Assembly: GCF_018394055.1 (NCBI RefSeq) | Contig: NZ_CP074441.1 | Span: 1,302,001-1,366,000, forward strand | Direction: 5' to 3' | Origin: Weissella ceti | GTDB taxonomy: Bacteria > Bacillota > Bacilli > Lactobacillales > Lactobacillaceae | DNA length: 64,000 bases | Shown here: positions 27,090 through 36,914 of the stretch, in pieces | Numbering within the stretch: the stretch's first letter is position 1 | Layout: each line of letters starts with the position of its first letter | Notes under the pieces: model-generated | Told to the model about the DNA's origin: nothing | Database searches by the model: none | The model's input: only the letters and a program-made list of their open reading frames with translations | Translations under genes and position numbers: made by a program

Positions 27090-28883
27090 ATGACTTATTC
27101 TCAAAACTGGAATCTGGAAAACATTTATGCTGGTGGGGTTGATGGCCAAGACTTTCAATCAACACTAGCTGCTGTTGCAACAGATTTAAATGCTCTAAAT
27201 ACAGAAGTCGCACCAATGATTGAAATCCAAGATTTTGTCGCGATGGCTAACCGTCTACAAAAGTTAGACAGTACCTTACGTACATTAAACGTATTCGTTA
27301 ACGCACTTACGTCTGCGGATTATACAAACCCTAAGTATCGCCCTTTCCAAAATAAATTAGATAACCTATCTGTGATGTATCAAAACATCCTAGATAATTA
27401 CAGCCGTGCTTTAGCAACATTGGATGATGCCACATTCGCTGAATTCCAAGCACATGCAGATATTGTGCCCGTAGCGTTTTATGTAGCTGAATTACGTAAA
27501 AGCGCTGAACGTATGTTAGATCCACAAACAGAACAATTGATGAACCAATTGCAGCTAGATGGACTAACAGCGTGGTCAAGTCACTATGATACGATCTCAG
27601 CGACATTAGATATGCCATTCACGAAGCCTGATGGAACCACAGAAACTATCTCAGCTGGTCAAGCCCTGAATCTAGTGGACAGCCATCCTGATAATGATGT
27701 CCGTGCTCAATTGATGGACGGTTATGAGGAAATGTGGTCACAAGCAGATAGCTTGACTGCGGATACCTTGAATCACTTAGCTGGTTCACGTCTAACGAGC
27801 CAAAAGGCACATGGCTACACTGATTTCTTAGAAGAACCATTGGAAATCAACCGTATGTCTCGTCAAACGTTAGATACGATGTGGCAAGTCGTTGAAGATA
27901 ACAAAGATATGTTCACGGCTTTCTTTGCCCGTAAAGCTGAACTTCTAAACCTAGATGGCTTTGGTTGGCAGGATCAAGTTGCTCCATTAACAAAGGTTGG
28001 TGACTTCGAACCAACTGAACAAAGCTATGATGAAATTGCTGATTTCATCGTCAAAAACTTCGGCCAATACTCACCAAAGATGGCTGAATTTGCTCAAATG
28101 GCATTGGACAAGCAATGGATTGAAGCCGAAGATCGTCCAGGTAAGCAACCTGGTGGTTGGATGGACTCATTACCCGATAACCACGAGTCACGTATCTTCA
28201 TGACATTCACTGGTTCCGTCAATGATGCGTCTACCCTAGCCCACGAATTAGGGCATGCATTCCACTCAAGCGTCTTAACTGACCTGCCTGTTTGGCGTGA
28301 TGCTTACGCAATGAACATCGCCGAAACAGCTTCAACGTTTGCAGAACTATTAATTGCTGATGCGAATATTGCGGCTGCGAAGACAGATGCCGAAAAAGTT
28401 GTCTTACTAGATGCTAAGATGACTAACCCGGTTTCAATGTTCATGAACATTCGCGCTCGTTACATTTTCGAACGTGCCTTCTACACAGAACGTGAACAAG
28501 GTTACGTCCCAGCAGAACGTCTAAACGAATTAATGGAAGAAGCGCAAAAGGAAGCCTTTAATAGCTTGTTAACGAAGACACATCCCCACTTCTGGTCTTC
28601 TAAGTTACACTTCTACATTGATAGCGTGCCATTCTACAACTTCCCATACACATTCGGTTACTTATTCAGTGCTGGGGTCTACGCCTGGGTTCAAACACAA
28701 GAGAACTTCGAAGAAGCTTACATTGCGTTGCTACGTGATTCTGCCCACATGTCAATTGAAGACTTGGCACAAAAGCATTTGAACGTTGATCTAACACAAC
28801 CAGACTTCTGGCAAGCCGGTGCTGATCTAGTACAAGCTGATATCAACGAATTCTTACGTGTCTCAGAACAATTTGTAAAGTAA
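27090..28883 (+). CDS. pepF: Oligoendopeptidase F, M3 family
   Basis: A 597-residue cytoplasmic zinc metallopeptidase that cleaves oligopeptides of roughly 7-17 residues. The zinc motif HELGHAFH lies near residues 387-394, with the downstream glutamate region NIAETASTFAELL. The GYVPAERLNELM and HFWSSKLHFYIDSVPFYNFPYTFGYLFS segments are typical of the family. It is a single-gene unit with a TGCTAAACT extended -10 (27048-27056) and a strong terminator. Confidence 0.96.
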   Translation: MTYSQNWNLENIYAGGVDGQDFQSTLAAVATDLNALNTEVAPMIEIQDFVAMANRLQKLDSTLRTLNVFVNALTSADYTNPKYRPFQNKLDNLSVMYQNILDNYSRALATLDDATFAEFQAHADIVPVAFYVAELRKSAERMLDPQTEQLMNQLQLDGLTAWSSHYDTISATLDMPFTKPDGTTETISAGQALNLVDSHPDNDVRAQLMDGYEEMWSQADSLTADTLNHLAGSRLTSQKAHGYTDFLEEPLEINRMSRQTLDTMWQVVEDNKDMFTAFFARKAELLNLDGFGWQDQVAPLTKVGDFEPTEQSYDEIADFIVKNFGQYSPKMAEFAQMALDKQWIEAEDRPGKQPGGWMDSLPDNHESRIFMTFTGSVNDASTLAHELGHAFHSSVLTDLPVWRDAYAMNIAETASTFAELLIADANIAAAKTDAEKVVLLDAKMTNPVSMFMNIRARYIFERAFYTEREQGYVPAERLNELMEEAQKEAFNSLLTKTHPHFWSSKLHFYIDSVPFYNFPYTFGYLFSAGVYAWVQTQENFEEAYIALLRDSAHMSIEDLAQKHLNVDLTQPDFWQAGADLVQADINEFLRVSEQFVK

Positions 28884-28916
28884 CATTTAGCGTTCTTCGT
28901 TGATCTGAATAAATAA

Positions 28917-28950
28917 GAAAAGCCCCTACACATACGTGTAGGGGCTTTTC
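28917..28950. terminator. Bidirectional terminator after pepF
   Basis: A 15-bp perfect stem (GAAAAGCCCCTACAC and complement) with a 4-base loop. A T-rich tail follows on the minus strand as well, so it could also end a minus-strand transcript coming from the 29-kb intergenic region. Confidence 0.95.
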
Positions 28951-28960
28951 TGTTGTGCAT

Positions 28961-29040
28961 GCACTAGTTGCTTAATAGATGGCTTGCAAGTTGTCTGCTG
29001 CGTATCACACAACTCATCTATTTACATGACTGTCTAGTGC
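28961..29040 (-). ncRNA. Candidate structured RNA: nested three-stem hairpin
   Basis: Three perfect nested stems are visible: GCACTAG (28961-28967) with CTAGTGC (29034-29040); AATAGATG (28974-28981) with CATCTATT (29015-29022); AGTTGT (28989-28994) with ACAACT (29009-29014), around a 14-base loop. The minus strand is preferred because a terminator follows at 28917-28950 and a possible promoter lies upstream. I do not recognise the family, and the element could be a DNA-level palindrome instead. Confidence 0.35.
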
Positions 29041-29090
29041 TAACGGGTCTTCGATCACACTCTATCTTCTGGGGTGGTCCCAAATAAACT

Positions 29091-29198
29091 TTAAGGAGCG
29101 ATGAGCACGCGATCTATAAAAAAACGACTTCTGGCTGTGTTGGTATGGACTGTTACAGCATTGTCTGTCACCAAAGTATGACCACGTATGTTTTTCAT
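29091..29198 (-). CDS. Possible 35-residue small protein, unrecognised
   Basis: An ATG (29198) preceded by AAAGGGGG at 8 bases opens a frame MKNIRGHTLVTDNAVTVHT... that ends at TAA 29091. It has no membrane segment and no family that I know. TTGACT (29266-29261) and TAAAGT 16 bases on could be its promoter. A plus-strand frame at 29101-29181 overlaps it completely. With no homology evidence this may be chance. Confidence 0.2.
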   Translation of the reverse strand: MKNIRGHTLVTDNAVTVHTNTARSRFFIDRVLIAP

Positions 29199-29567
29199 CT
29201 TGTATGCCCCCTTTAAATGGCTAACGTCGTATTCTACGACTTTATAAAAGCGCACCAAAGAGTCAATTTGTTGAAAATGAAAAAGTCAAAAATGTAAAAA
29301 AATAGTTTAATCACTGTACTACATTAATCAAAATAACGAAACAGATACAGAATAGCGTTCAACGCATAACTCTTCGGTTTAAATTCGGATACAGGGGATG
29401 AATAACACAAGATCATTTATTTGGTTCGATAGTCACTATATCAAGCTATGCCACGAAATCCTATAACAGTTTCATATCAAAAAATGGCGTATATAACACA
29501 TATTTCTCTGATTGATTAGTTACGTCACCCTACTAACAATTCGAAACAGCGACGTGCCTCACCTTAC

Positions 29568-29602
29568 GAAAAAACCGTCATTACCAAACGGTAATAACGG
29601 TT
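29568..29602 (-). terminator. Terminator of the XRE/SAM-protein pair
   Basis: A 13-bp stem with one G-U pair (AACCGTTATTACC with GGTAATGACGGTT on the minus strand), loop GTTT, followed by six T. It overlaps the last bases of the coding region at 29601. Confidence 0.93.
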
Positions 29603-30431
29603 AACGGGCGATATAAATTGTTTCATCAATCAAATCGAACGATTTTAGTGACGTATTTAAGACATTCAATGGTGTTAGCTTAGTTTCTTGCCAAAAACGT
29701 TGTGAATTTGTGGCACCATTCTTTTCACCAATCACCAATAATTCCACGTTTGGAACATGTTCACGTATCCAAGATAAGACTTGCCAATCAATGGCATCTG
29801 TATCCGGTGCCCATGACATGATAATGACGTCTGACTCATAACCATGGCGCTCTAATGCTTTCATAGCGTCTTCATTCAGTACTTCTGTTACTGGTGGAAT
29901 ATGTTCACCTGGTTGATCTAACCACGCTTGATTATCCGTTGCGATAATTGTCCTATTAGGATTTAAAGCACGTAATCCTGCGGTTAAGTAGCCTTGTCCG
30001 GCCATCAACTCTAAGACACGACGTTCACCAATGTATGCATCTAATCCCATCATGAAGTCCTCATTAGGATAACTGTACATATCAAATGAACTAATCAATT
30101 CATCACGTAAGCTAGCCAACAATTCATCCAGTGCTTCTAAGGGATCAATTAAGGTTTCCCAATACACATTCCCCTTCTCTGGATTATTAGGATACTTCGC
30201 TAAAACATGCGCTTGCAGGAGCGCAACATCATTTTCAGTAATCGTCATGTCTGTAATTTTGGGTGGTAAAAAACCATTGTTAATCTGATTAATCACATGT
30301 TGTGTCGTTTCAATTTTTTGCTTGATATGTGGGACCTGGTTATAATGCGAAAAAAAATCAGCTAACGTCTGCGCGAAGGCAAGATCCGTTAGCTGACGTC
30401 CAGTCCCAAATTTAATTGGTTTAACTGTCAT
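29601..30431 (-). CDS. Unrecognised protein with a SAM-methyltransferase-like fold
   Basis: A 276-residue cytosolic protein. Residues about 137-160 (RRVLELMAGQGYLTAGLRAL, then TIIATDN) form a SAM-binding motif I and an acidic motif II; VIIMSWAPD (about 203-211) sits where catalytic motif IV would be but lacks the NPPY/DPPY of DNA and Gln methylases. The first 120 residues are helical and unlike known families to me. It lies 15 bases after an XRE regulator gene, in one unit with a shared terminator. Methyltransferase activity is inferred from the fold only. Confidence 0.7.
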   Translation of the reverse strand: MTVKPIKFGTGRQLTDLAFAQTLADFFSHYNQVPHIKQKIETTQHVINQINNGFLPPKITDMTITENDVALLQAHVLAKYPNNPEKGNVYWETLIDPLEALDELLASLRDELISSFDMYSYPNEDFMMGLDAYIGERRVLELMAGQGYLTAGLRALNPNRTIIATDNQAWLDQPGEHIPPVTEVLNEDAMKALERHGYESDVIIMSWAPDTDAIDWQVLSWIREHVPNVELLVIGEKNGATNSQRFWQETKLTPLNVLNTSLKSFDLIDETIYIAR

Positions 30432-30446
30432 AATATTCCTTTTTAA

Positions 30447-30848
30447 TTAGAACAAGTTTTCTTGGTGATTAATCTTCACATCTTCATCCGCAACCTTATT
30501 AACTGGGTTTAGGTATGAATTAACGTGTTGGAAGATATCAAAACGTTGTTGATCTGTTAGTGGCTTACCATTGAAGTCAATTTCTTTACCTGACAAGAAT
30601 AGCAAAGATAAATCAGTCTTTTCAGAGCTTGCACGTCCTACTAGAAAGTCCATAGACACACTGAAAAAATCAGCTAGCTTGCAAACTTCAATATAAGAAG
30701 GTGAGCGGTCCCCACGTTCCCAATTTCCGATTTGTGCTGCTGTATTTGGTTTTTGCCCGGGATCTAATTGCTTGTTCATTTCATCCGCGAGATTTTCTAA
30801 TGTGATACTTCGGCCTTTACGTAGTTCACGCAATCGATCTGGAAACAT
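30447..30848 (-). CDS. XRE-family transcriptional regulator
   Basis: A 133-residue protein with an N-terminal Cro/C1-type helix-turn-helix (RLRELRKGRSITLENLADEM... NWERGDRSPSYIEVCKLADFFSVSMDFLVG, residues about 5-73) and a C-terminal part with GKEIDFNGKPLTDQQR common in Lactobacillales regulators. It is the first gene of a pair with the SAM-like protein. A TCTAG-N4-CTAGA palindrome upstream (30922-30935) could be its operator. Confidence 0.88.
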   Translation of the reverse strand: MFPDRLRELRKGRSITLENLADEMNKQLDPGQKPNTAAQIGNWERGDRSPSYIEVCKLADFFSVSMDFLVGRASSEKTDLSLLFLSGKEIDFNGKPLTDQQRFDIFQHVNSYLNPVNKVADEDVKINHQENLF

Positions 30849-30921
30849 ATCTTCTACACCTACTCACTATCTGGAAACTGCTCAAAAATAGATACTTACG
30901 TACTATTTTACCTAATCTATA

Positions 30922-30958
30922 TCTAGAATACTAGACTTTTTGCTTAAAAAACTATCAA
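30922..30958 (-). promoter_or_regulatory. Probable promoter and palindromic site before the XRE gene
   Basis: TTGATA (30958-30953) is a good -35; the -10 is unclear (TAGTAT at 30933-30928, spacing 19). A perfect palindrome TCTAGTATTCTAGA on the minus strand (30935-30922) covers the -10 region, which suits autorepression by the encoded regulator. Confidence 0.4.
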
Positions 30959-30962
30959 TTCG

Positions 30963-31814
30963 TTACTTTTGCACCGCAATTAATACCACTACGTCAACTG
31001 TAATCGATGTCAAAGGTGTCGCTTCTGCCGCTGCTTGGGCTTCTGGACGCGCCCCCCAGTGTAATGGTGTCATATGCAACAATGATTGATAATCTTCCGC
31101 AGGGATATCCCATGTGTATGTCACTGGCACAGTTTGTGCATCAGGGTAAAATTCATGGAAACGATCCACCACCAATTGATTATCATATGTGTGCTTGCTT
31201 GAGCCTTCTGGATATAGCATTTCACGCAATTCACGTAGATATCCTGCCGCTGGAACAACCTTGACAATTAGTCCACCTGGCTTAACCACGCGCTTAAATT
31301 CATCGTATGCGCTTGGTGAGAAGAATTCAACGACTGCGTCAAAGACACCGGCATTAAATGGTAGACGCGCTAAGTCCGCCACCATAAATAATGCATCTGA
31401 TTCTAGTTGCGTTGCTAAGTTGACCCCTGCCTTAGAGATATCAAACCCAATTCCAACATCACCCTGATTACGACCATTCAGCAACTTAACGAATGGTGTT
31501 CCTTCACCAGTTCCAACGTCTAAAACAGTTTGCGCTTCATTTGGCAATGCATCCGCAACAGCAGCCACAATTCCATCAAACAAACCATCTTGTAAGACTT
31601 GGCGACGATCAGTTAACATATCATCATCATATTCTGTATTTACAGCATGGTTCAAGAAGTTTAGGCTTCCCTTCTTGTTCACATCAATACTGTGGTTATT
31701 GGCACATACTAAGCTATGCCCTTCAACTGAAGCAAACGCTTCATGACATGTTGGACATTGGAATAGATGTAATTGTTCAGTTACAAATTGTGTACCACGT
31801 TCAATTTTCTTCAT
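30963..31814 (-). CDS. rlmA: 23S rRNA (guanine-N1)-methyltransferase, RlmA(II) type
   Basis: A 283-residue enzyme. An N-terminal zinc finger (C-P-T-C at 20-23, then Cys37 and His41) precedes a Rossmann fold with VLDVGTGEGTPFVKLL (about 97-112) and MVADLARLPF. This layout marks the RlmA family, which in Gram-positives methylates G748 of 23S rRNA and can affect tylosin-type macrolide binding. It is flanked by a shared terminator and the XRE unit; transcribed alone. Confidence 0.9.
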   Translation of the reverse strand: MKKIERGTQFVTEQLHLFQCPTCHEAFASVEGHSLVCANNHSIDVNKKGSLNFLNHAVNTEYDDDMLTDRRQVLQDGLFDGIVAAVADALPNEAQTVLDVGTGEGTPFVKLLNGRNQGDVGIGFDISKAGVNLATQLESDALFMVADLARLPFNAGVFDAVVEFFSPSAYDEFKRVVKPGGLIVKVVPAAGYLRELREMLYPEGSSKHTYDNQLVVDRFHEFYPDAQTVPVTYTWDIPAEDYQSLLHMTPLHWGARPEAQAAAEATPLTSITVDVVVLIAVQK

Positions 31815-31840
31815 GTTTATCTCACTTTAATTTAGCCATT

Positions 31841-31870
31841 AAAAAAACCTTCTCATGACAAGAAGGTTTT
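31841..31870 (-). terminator. Terminator after the alcohol dehydrogenase gene
   Basis: A 10-bp perfect stem (AAAACCTTCT with AGAAGGTTTT) and a 7-base loop, followed by seven T on the minus strand. It separates the dehydrogenase gene from rlmA. Confidence 0.92.
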
Positions 31871-31900
31871 AGTTATCTTTAATTATAAGGTTTGTAGACA

Positions 31901-33085
31901 TTAAGTCAAATGTAGTGGCTCCATTGCATCACGATATAAGTCTTCAACCATTTCAGCGTCCATTGGCATGAAGGCCATACTCAAGTTTCCGTTTTCTACA
32001 GCTGCCTCTGCTATGGCCTTAAAGTGAACATCTGATGTAATACCAACTTCAGGTAGTGTAGCAGGGATGTTCATTTGCTTAATCCATTCTGCCGTCTTCT
32101 TAATACCCTCAATGGCCATTGTGTAGTCATCATCGCCAGTTACACCCCAAACTTGTTGGGCATAACGTGCAAACTTAGGCGCTGTATCATCATTCAACAC
32201 CATCTTCATCCAGTGTGGTGTTAGAATTCCTAGCCCAACTGCGTGCGTGATGTCATAGTAAGCTGACAATTCGTGTTCAATTGGGTGCACTGACCATTCA
32301 TCATCCTTACCTGTTCCAACTAGGCCGTTCAACGCTTGAGTTGATCCCCACATCAAGTTAGCACGAGCATCGTAATTCTTTGGTTCCGCAACCGCAATTG
32401 GTCCCCACTTAATTACTGAGCGTAGCATTCCTTCGATCATACCGTCTTGCACATCAGTTGCTAGCGCCTTATCAAAGTATTGTTCTAGCAAGTGTGACAT
32501 GATATCCATGGCACCCGCTGATGTTTGGTAGGCAGATACTGAGTATGTCAAAGAAGGATCTTCAAATGAGACTGCTGGTGTATTGGGCCCAAACGTTGCC
32601 AACTTTTGGTGTGTTTCTGGGTTAGAGATAACAGAACCTGTGTTCATCTCTGTTCCAGTCGCAGCCAATGTCAAGATATCAACAACCGGTACTTGGTCAA
32701 TCTCAAAACGTAGTTCTGAATCTAGTACCAAGTCCCATGCATCACCAATATAGTATTTGGCAGACGCAATTACCTTACTTGCATCAATAACAGATCCTCC
32801 ACCAACAGCTAGAATGACATCTACATCTTCGGATTGTGCCAAAGCTTGTCCCTTACGAACTGAGTCAATCTTGGGATTAGGTTCCACACCAGCTAATTCA
32901 GTCACTTCAAAACCTTCTAATTGCGCCATAATTTGGTCATATACGCCACTAGTCTTAATAGAACCTCCACCATATACAAATAATACTCGTGGTCCAAATT
33001 GTGCCAATACTTCAGCTAATTCATTCCAAAAACGCTCTTCACCAAAACGAATTTCAGTTGAATTCCCATACGTAAACTCATTCAT
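31901..33085 (-). CDS. Iron-containing alcohol dehydrogenase (YugJ/BDH-like)
   Basis: A 394-residue group III dehydrogenase that reduces aldehydes to alcohols with NAD(P)H. The cofactor motif AVGGGSVIDASK (about 93-104) is present. Likely iron ligands are seen in GAMDIMSHLLEQYF (Asp and His) and the two histidines of HPIEHELSAYYDITHAVGLGILTPHW (about 266-291). The closest named type by pattern is the NADPH-dependent butanol dehydrogenase group. Single-gene unit with a GGAGA site; substrate unknown. Confidence 0.92.
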   Translation of the reverse strand: MNEFTYGNSTEIRFGEERFWNELAEVLAQFGPRVLFVYGGGSIKTSGVYDQIMAQLEGFEVTELAGVEPNPKIDSVRKGQALAQSEDVDVILAVGGGSVIDASKVIASAKYYIGDAWDLVLDSELRFEIDQVPVVDILTLAATGTEMNTGSVISNPETHQKLATFGPNTPAVSFEDPSLTYSVSAYQTSAGAMDIMSHLLEQYFDKALATDVQDGMIEGMLRSVIKWGPIAVAEPKNYDARANLMWGSTQALNGLVGTGKDDEWSVHPIEHELSAYYDITHAVGLGILTPHWMKMVLNDDTAPKFARYAQQVWGVTGDDDYTMAIEGIKKTAEWIKQMNIPATLPEVGITSDVHFKAIAEAAVENGNLSMAFMPMDAEMVEDLYRDAMEPLHLT

Positions 33086-33193
33086 ATTCAGTATCTCCTT
33101 TTATTCTCACTTAATTCTTCAAGTTTAAGCCGGCAATATCAAAGCATACTTAAAATAAGTGAGTTTTAAAATCAAAACCGAATTTATTTAAAT

Positions 33194-33227
33194 AAAAAAA
33201 GAGCCCGTCCCTAAGGACGAGCTCTTT
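33194..33227 (-). terminator. Terminator of rpoBC
   Basis: A 13-bp stem with one G-U-type mismatch (AAAGAGCTCGTCC with GGACGGGCTCTTT on the minus strand), loop TTAG, then a long T-run, 25 bases after the rpoC stop. Confidence 0.95.
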
Positions 33228-33251
33228 CATTAGTAATAACTAAGCCTAAGC

Positions 33252-36200
33252 TTAGTCAGTTACTTCTTGTTCTTGGTTCATTGAGTTTTCAATGTCAGCG
33301 ATAGATGGCACCTTAGTAGCATCTTCGTTGTTTACAACTGGAGCACCGACAACTTCAGGTTGTACGGCTTGGTATTGCTTCATACCAGTTCCAGCAGGAA
33401 TCAACTTACCGATAATAACATTTTCCTTCAATCCTACCAATGGGTCGTTCTTTCCACGAATAGCGGCGTCTGTAAGAACACGCGTTGTTTCTTGGAAGGA
33501 AGCGGCAGACAAGAATGAGTTTGTTTCCAATGAGGCCTTAGTAATACCTAGCAAGACTGGACGAGCAGTCGCTGGCAACTTACCTTCAACCAATGGCTTT
33601 TCGTTGGCTTCACGGAATTCCGCGATATCCATCAAAGTACCTGGCAACAAGTCAGTCTCACCTGGATCCATGACACGAACCTTACGGATCATTTGACGAG
33701 CCATAACTTCGATGTGCTTGTCAGAGATCTCAACACCTTGCATACGGTAAACCATTTGCACTTGGTCAACCAAGTAGTTTTCTGTAGCAAGTGTGTCACG
33801 AACTTCGATCATTTCCTTAGGATCAGCTGAACCTTCGTTCAAAGTTTCACCACGGTGGATCATATCCCCTTCAGCAACACGCATACGTGCAGCCATAGGC
33901 AATGTGTAAGTACGAGTATCAGTCTTACCTTCGATGGTAACTTCCTTCGTACGTTCCGCTGGGTTTTCTTCGATTGACTTAACTTCACCAGTAACCTCAG
34001 TAATCATCGCACGACCCTTAGGGTTACGTGCTTCAAAGATTTCTTGGACACGAGGAAGACCTTGCGTGATGTCGTTTCCGGCAACTCCACCCGTGTGGAA
34101 AGTACGCATTGTCAATTGTGTTCCAGGTTCTCCGATTGATTGAGCGGCGATAGTTCCGGCAGCTTCACCAACTTCAACGATATCTCCAGTAGCCATGTTA
34201 CGACCGTAGTCTAGTACACAGACTCCGTGTTCAGTGTTACAAGTGAACGCTGAACGGATGTTAACTGAAGTAATACCCGCTTCGATGATTGCCTTAGCTT
34301 CTGCTTCTTCAATCATTTGGTTGTGGGCAACGATGACTTCACCAGTTTCAGGGTGAAGAACAGTCTTTTGTGCGAAACGTCCCAAGATACGGTCGTAAAG
34401 TGGTTCAATCACTTCGTTACCGTTCATGATAGCCGCAACATCCAAACCACGATCAGTTCCACAATCCATTTCACGAATGATAACGTCTTGCGCAACGTCA
34501 ACCAGACGACGAGTCATGTAACCTGAGTCGGCAGTCTTCAAGGCCGTGTCGGTCATACCCTTACGAGCTCCGTGGGTTGAGAAGAACATTTCCAAAACGG
34601 ATAGTCCTTCACGGAAATTGGCGATGATCGGCAATTCCATGATCTTTCCGTTAGGAGCGGCCATCAATCCACGCATTCCAGCAAGTTGTGAGAAGTTAGA
34701 GATGTTACCACGAGCTCCTGAATCTGACATCATGAAGATGTTGTTGTCCACTTCGAAGTGAGCAATAAGCTTTTCAGTGATATCATCCTTAGCGCGGTTC
34801 CAAATTTCGATAATACGTTCATAACGTTCATCATCTGTAATCAATCCACGACGGAATTGCTTTGTCACTGTCGCAACCTTTTCATGGGCTGCTTCAATGA
34901 TTGCTGGCTTTTCCTTCAATTCAGTAACGTCGGCAACCCCAACAGTCAAACCTGACTTAGTTGAGTCTGCGTAACCAAGGTCCTTCATACGGTCCAATAG
35001 CAATGACGTTTCTGTAACCTTGTAGATCTTGTAGACTTCAGCGATGATGTCTGACAAGTAACCCTTCTTGAATGGTGGCAAGATAGCAGTATCTGCCAAG
35101 TATGCCTTCACGTCAGTTCCTGGTTCTAGGAAGAAACGATCGTCAATACCCTTCAAGTTGGCTTCTGTAGGTTCGTTCAAGTATGGGAAGTCAGTAGGCA
35201 AGATGTCGTTGAACAACAACTTACCAACACTTGTTACCATAATGCGTGAACGTTGTTCATCGGTAAATGGCTTTGACGCTGGGAATGATGATGTTTGAAC
35301 TCCAACACGAGTGTGCCAGTGAACATAACCATTTTGCAAAGCAGTGCGGGCTTCGTTGATGTCCTTAAAGATCATCCCTTCACCTTCACGACCAGATTCT
35401 TCAGTAGTCAAGTAGTAGTTACCGATAACCATGTCTTGTGATGGCGCAACGATAGGCTTACCGTCCTTAGGTGCCAAGATGTGACCAGCGGCAAGCATTA
35501 GCAAACGTGCTTCAGCTTGAGCTTCATCTGACAAAGGAACGTGGATGGCCATTTGGTCTCCGTCGAAGTCGGCGTTGTACGCTTCAGTAACCAATGGGTG
35601 CAAACGCATTGCTTTACCTGAAACCAACACTGGTTCGAACGCTTGGATTCCAAGACGGTGAAGAGTTGGGGCACGGTTCAATAGAACTGGGTGTTCCTTG
35701 ATAACGTCTTCCAACACGTCCATCACTTCATCATCACGACGGTCGATCTTACGCTTAGCGGCACGGATGTTTCCAGCCATTTCGCGTTCAACCAATTCCT
35801 TCATGATGAATGGACGGAACAATTCAACGGCCATTGGCACAGGCAATCCCATTTGGTTCATCTTCAAGAATGGACCAACGTCGATAACTGAACGTCCAGA
35901 GTAGTCAACACGCTTTCCAAGCAAGTTTTGACGGAAACGTCCTTGCTTACCCTTCAACATGTGTGACAAAGACTTCAACGGACGGTTACCAGGACCAGTA
36001 ACGGGACGTCCACGACGACCGTTATCGACCAAAGCGTCGACCGCTTCTTGCAACATACGCTTTTCGTTTTGCACGATAATACCTGGGGCATTCAATTCTA
36101 GCAAACGCTTCAAACGGTTGTTACGGTTAATTACACGACGGTACAAGTCGTTCAAGTCAGAAGTCGCAAAACGACCACCTTCTAGTTGTACCATCGGACG

Positions 36201-36914
36201 CAAGTCAGGTGGGATAACTGGAATAACATCCATTACCATCCATTCAGGCTTGTTACCTGACTTAACGAAGGCTTCGATAATGTCCAAACGACGAACGGCA
36301 CGAATACGCTTTTGACCAGTTGCTTCACGCAATTCAGCCTTCAATTGAGCGACTTCACCTTCAAGGTCAACATTGGCTAGCAATGCCTTGATGGCTTCCG
36401 CACCCATACCAGCCTTAAAGGCAGTACCGTATTGTTGCTTGTGTTCGCGGTATTCACGTTCTGACAACAATTGCTTTTCAACAAGTGGTGTGTCACCGGC
36501 ATCAGTAACCACGTAAGAAGCGAAGTAAATGATCTCTTCTAGTGAACGTGGTGACATGTCCAAGACAAGACCCATACGTGATGGGATTCCCTTGAAGTAC
36601 CAGATGTGTGAAACTGGAGCAGCCAATTCAATGTGCCCCATACGTTCGCGACGTACCTTTGCAGTAGTTACTTCAACACCACATCGGTCACAGACGATTC
36701 CCTTATAACGAATACGCTTGTACTTTCCACAGGCACATTCGTAATCCTTGGTAGGACCAAAGATTCGTTCATCAAACAATCCATCCTTTTCAGGCTTTAG
36801 TGTTCGATAATTGATAGTTTCGGGCTTCTTAACTTCACCATGTGACCAGCTGCGAATCTTGTTTGGACTTGCCAAACCGATTTGCATGCTTTCAAATTTA
36901 TTGACATCAATCAT
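33252..36914 (-). CDS. rpoC: RNA polymerase beta' subunit
   Basis: A 1220-residue beta' subunit. The N-terminal zinc site [20 protein letters not shown] (about 61-80), the catalytic [10 protein letters not shown] motif with three Mg-binding aspartates (about 450-459), and the second zinc site near CGTDRGLD...[13 protein letters not shown] are present. The start at 36914 ([17 protein letters not shown]) is the family start with an AAAGGGG site; ten extra in-frame residues were rejected. It follows rpoB by 136 bases and ends at a terminator. Confidence 0.99.
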   Translation of the reverse strand: MIDVNKFESMQIGLASPNKIRSWSHGEVKKPETINYRTLKPEKDGLFDERIFGPTKDYECACGKYKRIRYKGIVCDRCGVEVTTAKVRRERMGHIELAAPVSHIWYFKGIPSRMGLVLDMSPRSLEEIIYFASYVVTDAGDTPLVEKQLLSEREYREHKQQYGTAFKAGMGAEAIKALLANVDLEGEVAQLKAELREATGQKRIRAVRRLDIIEAFVKSGNKPEWMVMDVIPVIPPDLRPMVQLEGGRFATSDLNDLYRRVINRNNRLKRLLELNAPGIIVQNEKRMLQEAVDALVDNGRRGRPVTGPGNRPLKSLSHMLKGKQGRFRQNLLGKRVDYSGRSVIDVGPFLKMNQMGLPVPMAVELFRPFIMKELVEREMAGNIRAAKRKIDRRDDEVMDVLEDVIKEHPVLLNRAPTLHRLGIQAFEPVLVSGKAMRLHPLVTEAYNADFDGDQMAIHVPLSDEAQAEARLLMLAAGHILAPKDGKPIVAPSQDMVIGNYYLTTEESGREGEGMIFKDINEARTALQNGYVHWHTRVGVQTSSFPASKPFTDEQRSRIMVTSVGKLLFNDILPTDFPYLNEPTEANLKGIDDRFFLEPGTDVKAYLADTAILPPFKKGYLSDIIAEVYKIYKVTETSLLLDRMKDLGYADSTKSGLTVGVADVTELKEKPAIIEAAHEKVATVTKQFRRGLITDDERYERIIEIWNRAKDDITEKLIAHFEVDNNIFMMSDSGARGNISNFSQLAGMRGLMAAPNGKIMELPIIANFREGLSVLEMFFSTHGARKGMTDTALKTADSGYMTRRLVDVAQDVIIREMDCGTDRGLDVAAIMNGNEVIEPLYDRILGRFAQKTVLHPETGEVIVAHNQMIEEAEAKAIIEAGITSVNIRSAFTCNTEHGVCVLDYGRNMATGDIVEVGEAAGTIAAQSIGEPGTQLTMRTFHTGGVAGNDITQGLPRVQEIFEARNPKGRAMITEVTGEVKSIEENPAERTKEVTIEGKTDTRTYTLPMAARMRVAEGDMIHRGETLNEGSADPKEMIEVRDTLATENYLVDQVQMVYRMQGVEISDKHIEVMARQMIRKVRVMDPGETDLLPGTLMDIAEFREANEKPLVEGKLPATARPVLLGITKASLETNSFLSAASFQETTRVLTDAAIRGKNDPLVGLKENVIIGKLIPAGTGMKQYQAVQPEVVGAPVVNNEDATKVPSIADIENSMNQEQEVTD

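Larger units (their letters stand above)
28951..29567. other. Long intergenic region of about 620 bp without a recognisable gene
   Basis: This stretch lies between the pepF terminator and the terminator of the SAM-binding protein gene. It holds a nested inverted repeat (28961-29040), two tiny overlapping reading frames near 29.1 kb, a small hairpin (GTCGTA...TACGAC at 29226-29240) and two TTGACT/AGTCAA copies (29261-29266 and 29284-29289). From about 29300 to 29560 the DNA is AT-rich and I see nothing that supports a gene. Confidence 0.7.

Noticed and set aside
29069-29085. T-box-like sequence TCTGGGGTGGTCCC on the plus strand
   Set aside because: It lacks the conserved UGGNACC order, no specifier hairpin or terminator pair fits, and no amino-acid gene follows on that strand.
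29398-29466. Plus-strand 22-codon frame starting MNNTRSFIWFD
   Set aside because: The GGGG before its ATG has no usable spacing, there is no family match that I know, and such short frames are common by chance.
28951-29567. tmRNA, RNase P RNA or 6S RNA in the intergenic region
   Set aside because: No tmRNA acceptor or tag frame, no RNase P core motifs such as GAGGAAAGTCC, and the nested hairpin is shorter than a 6S RNA. None can be supported by eye.
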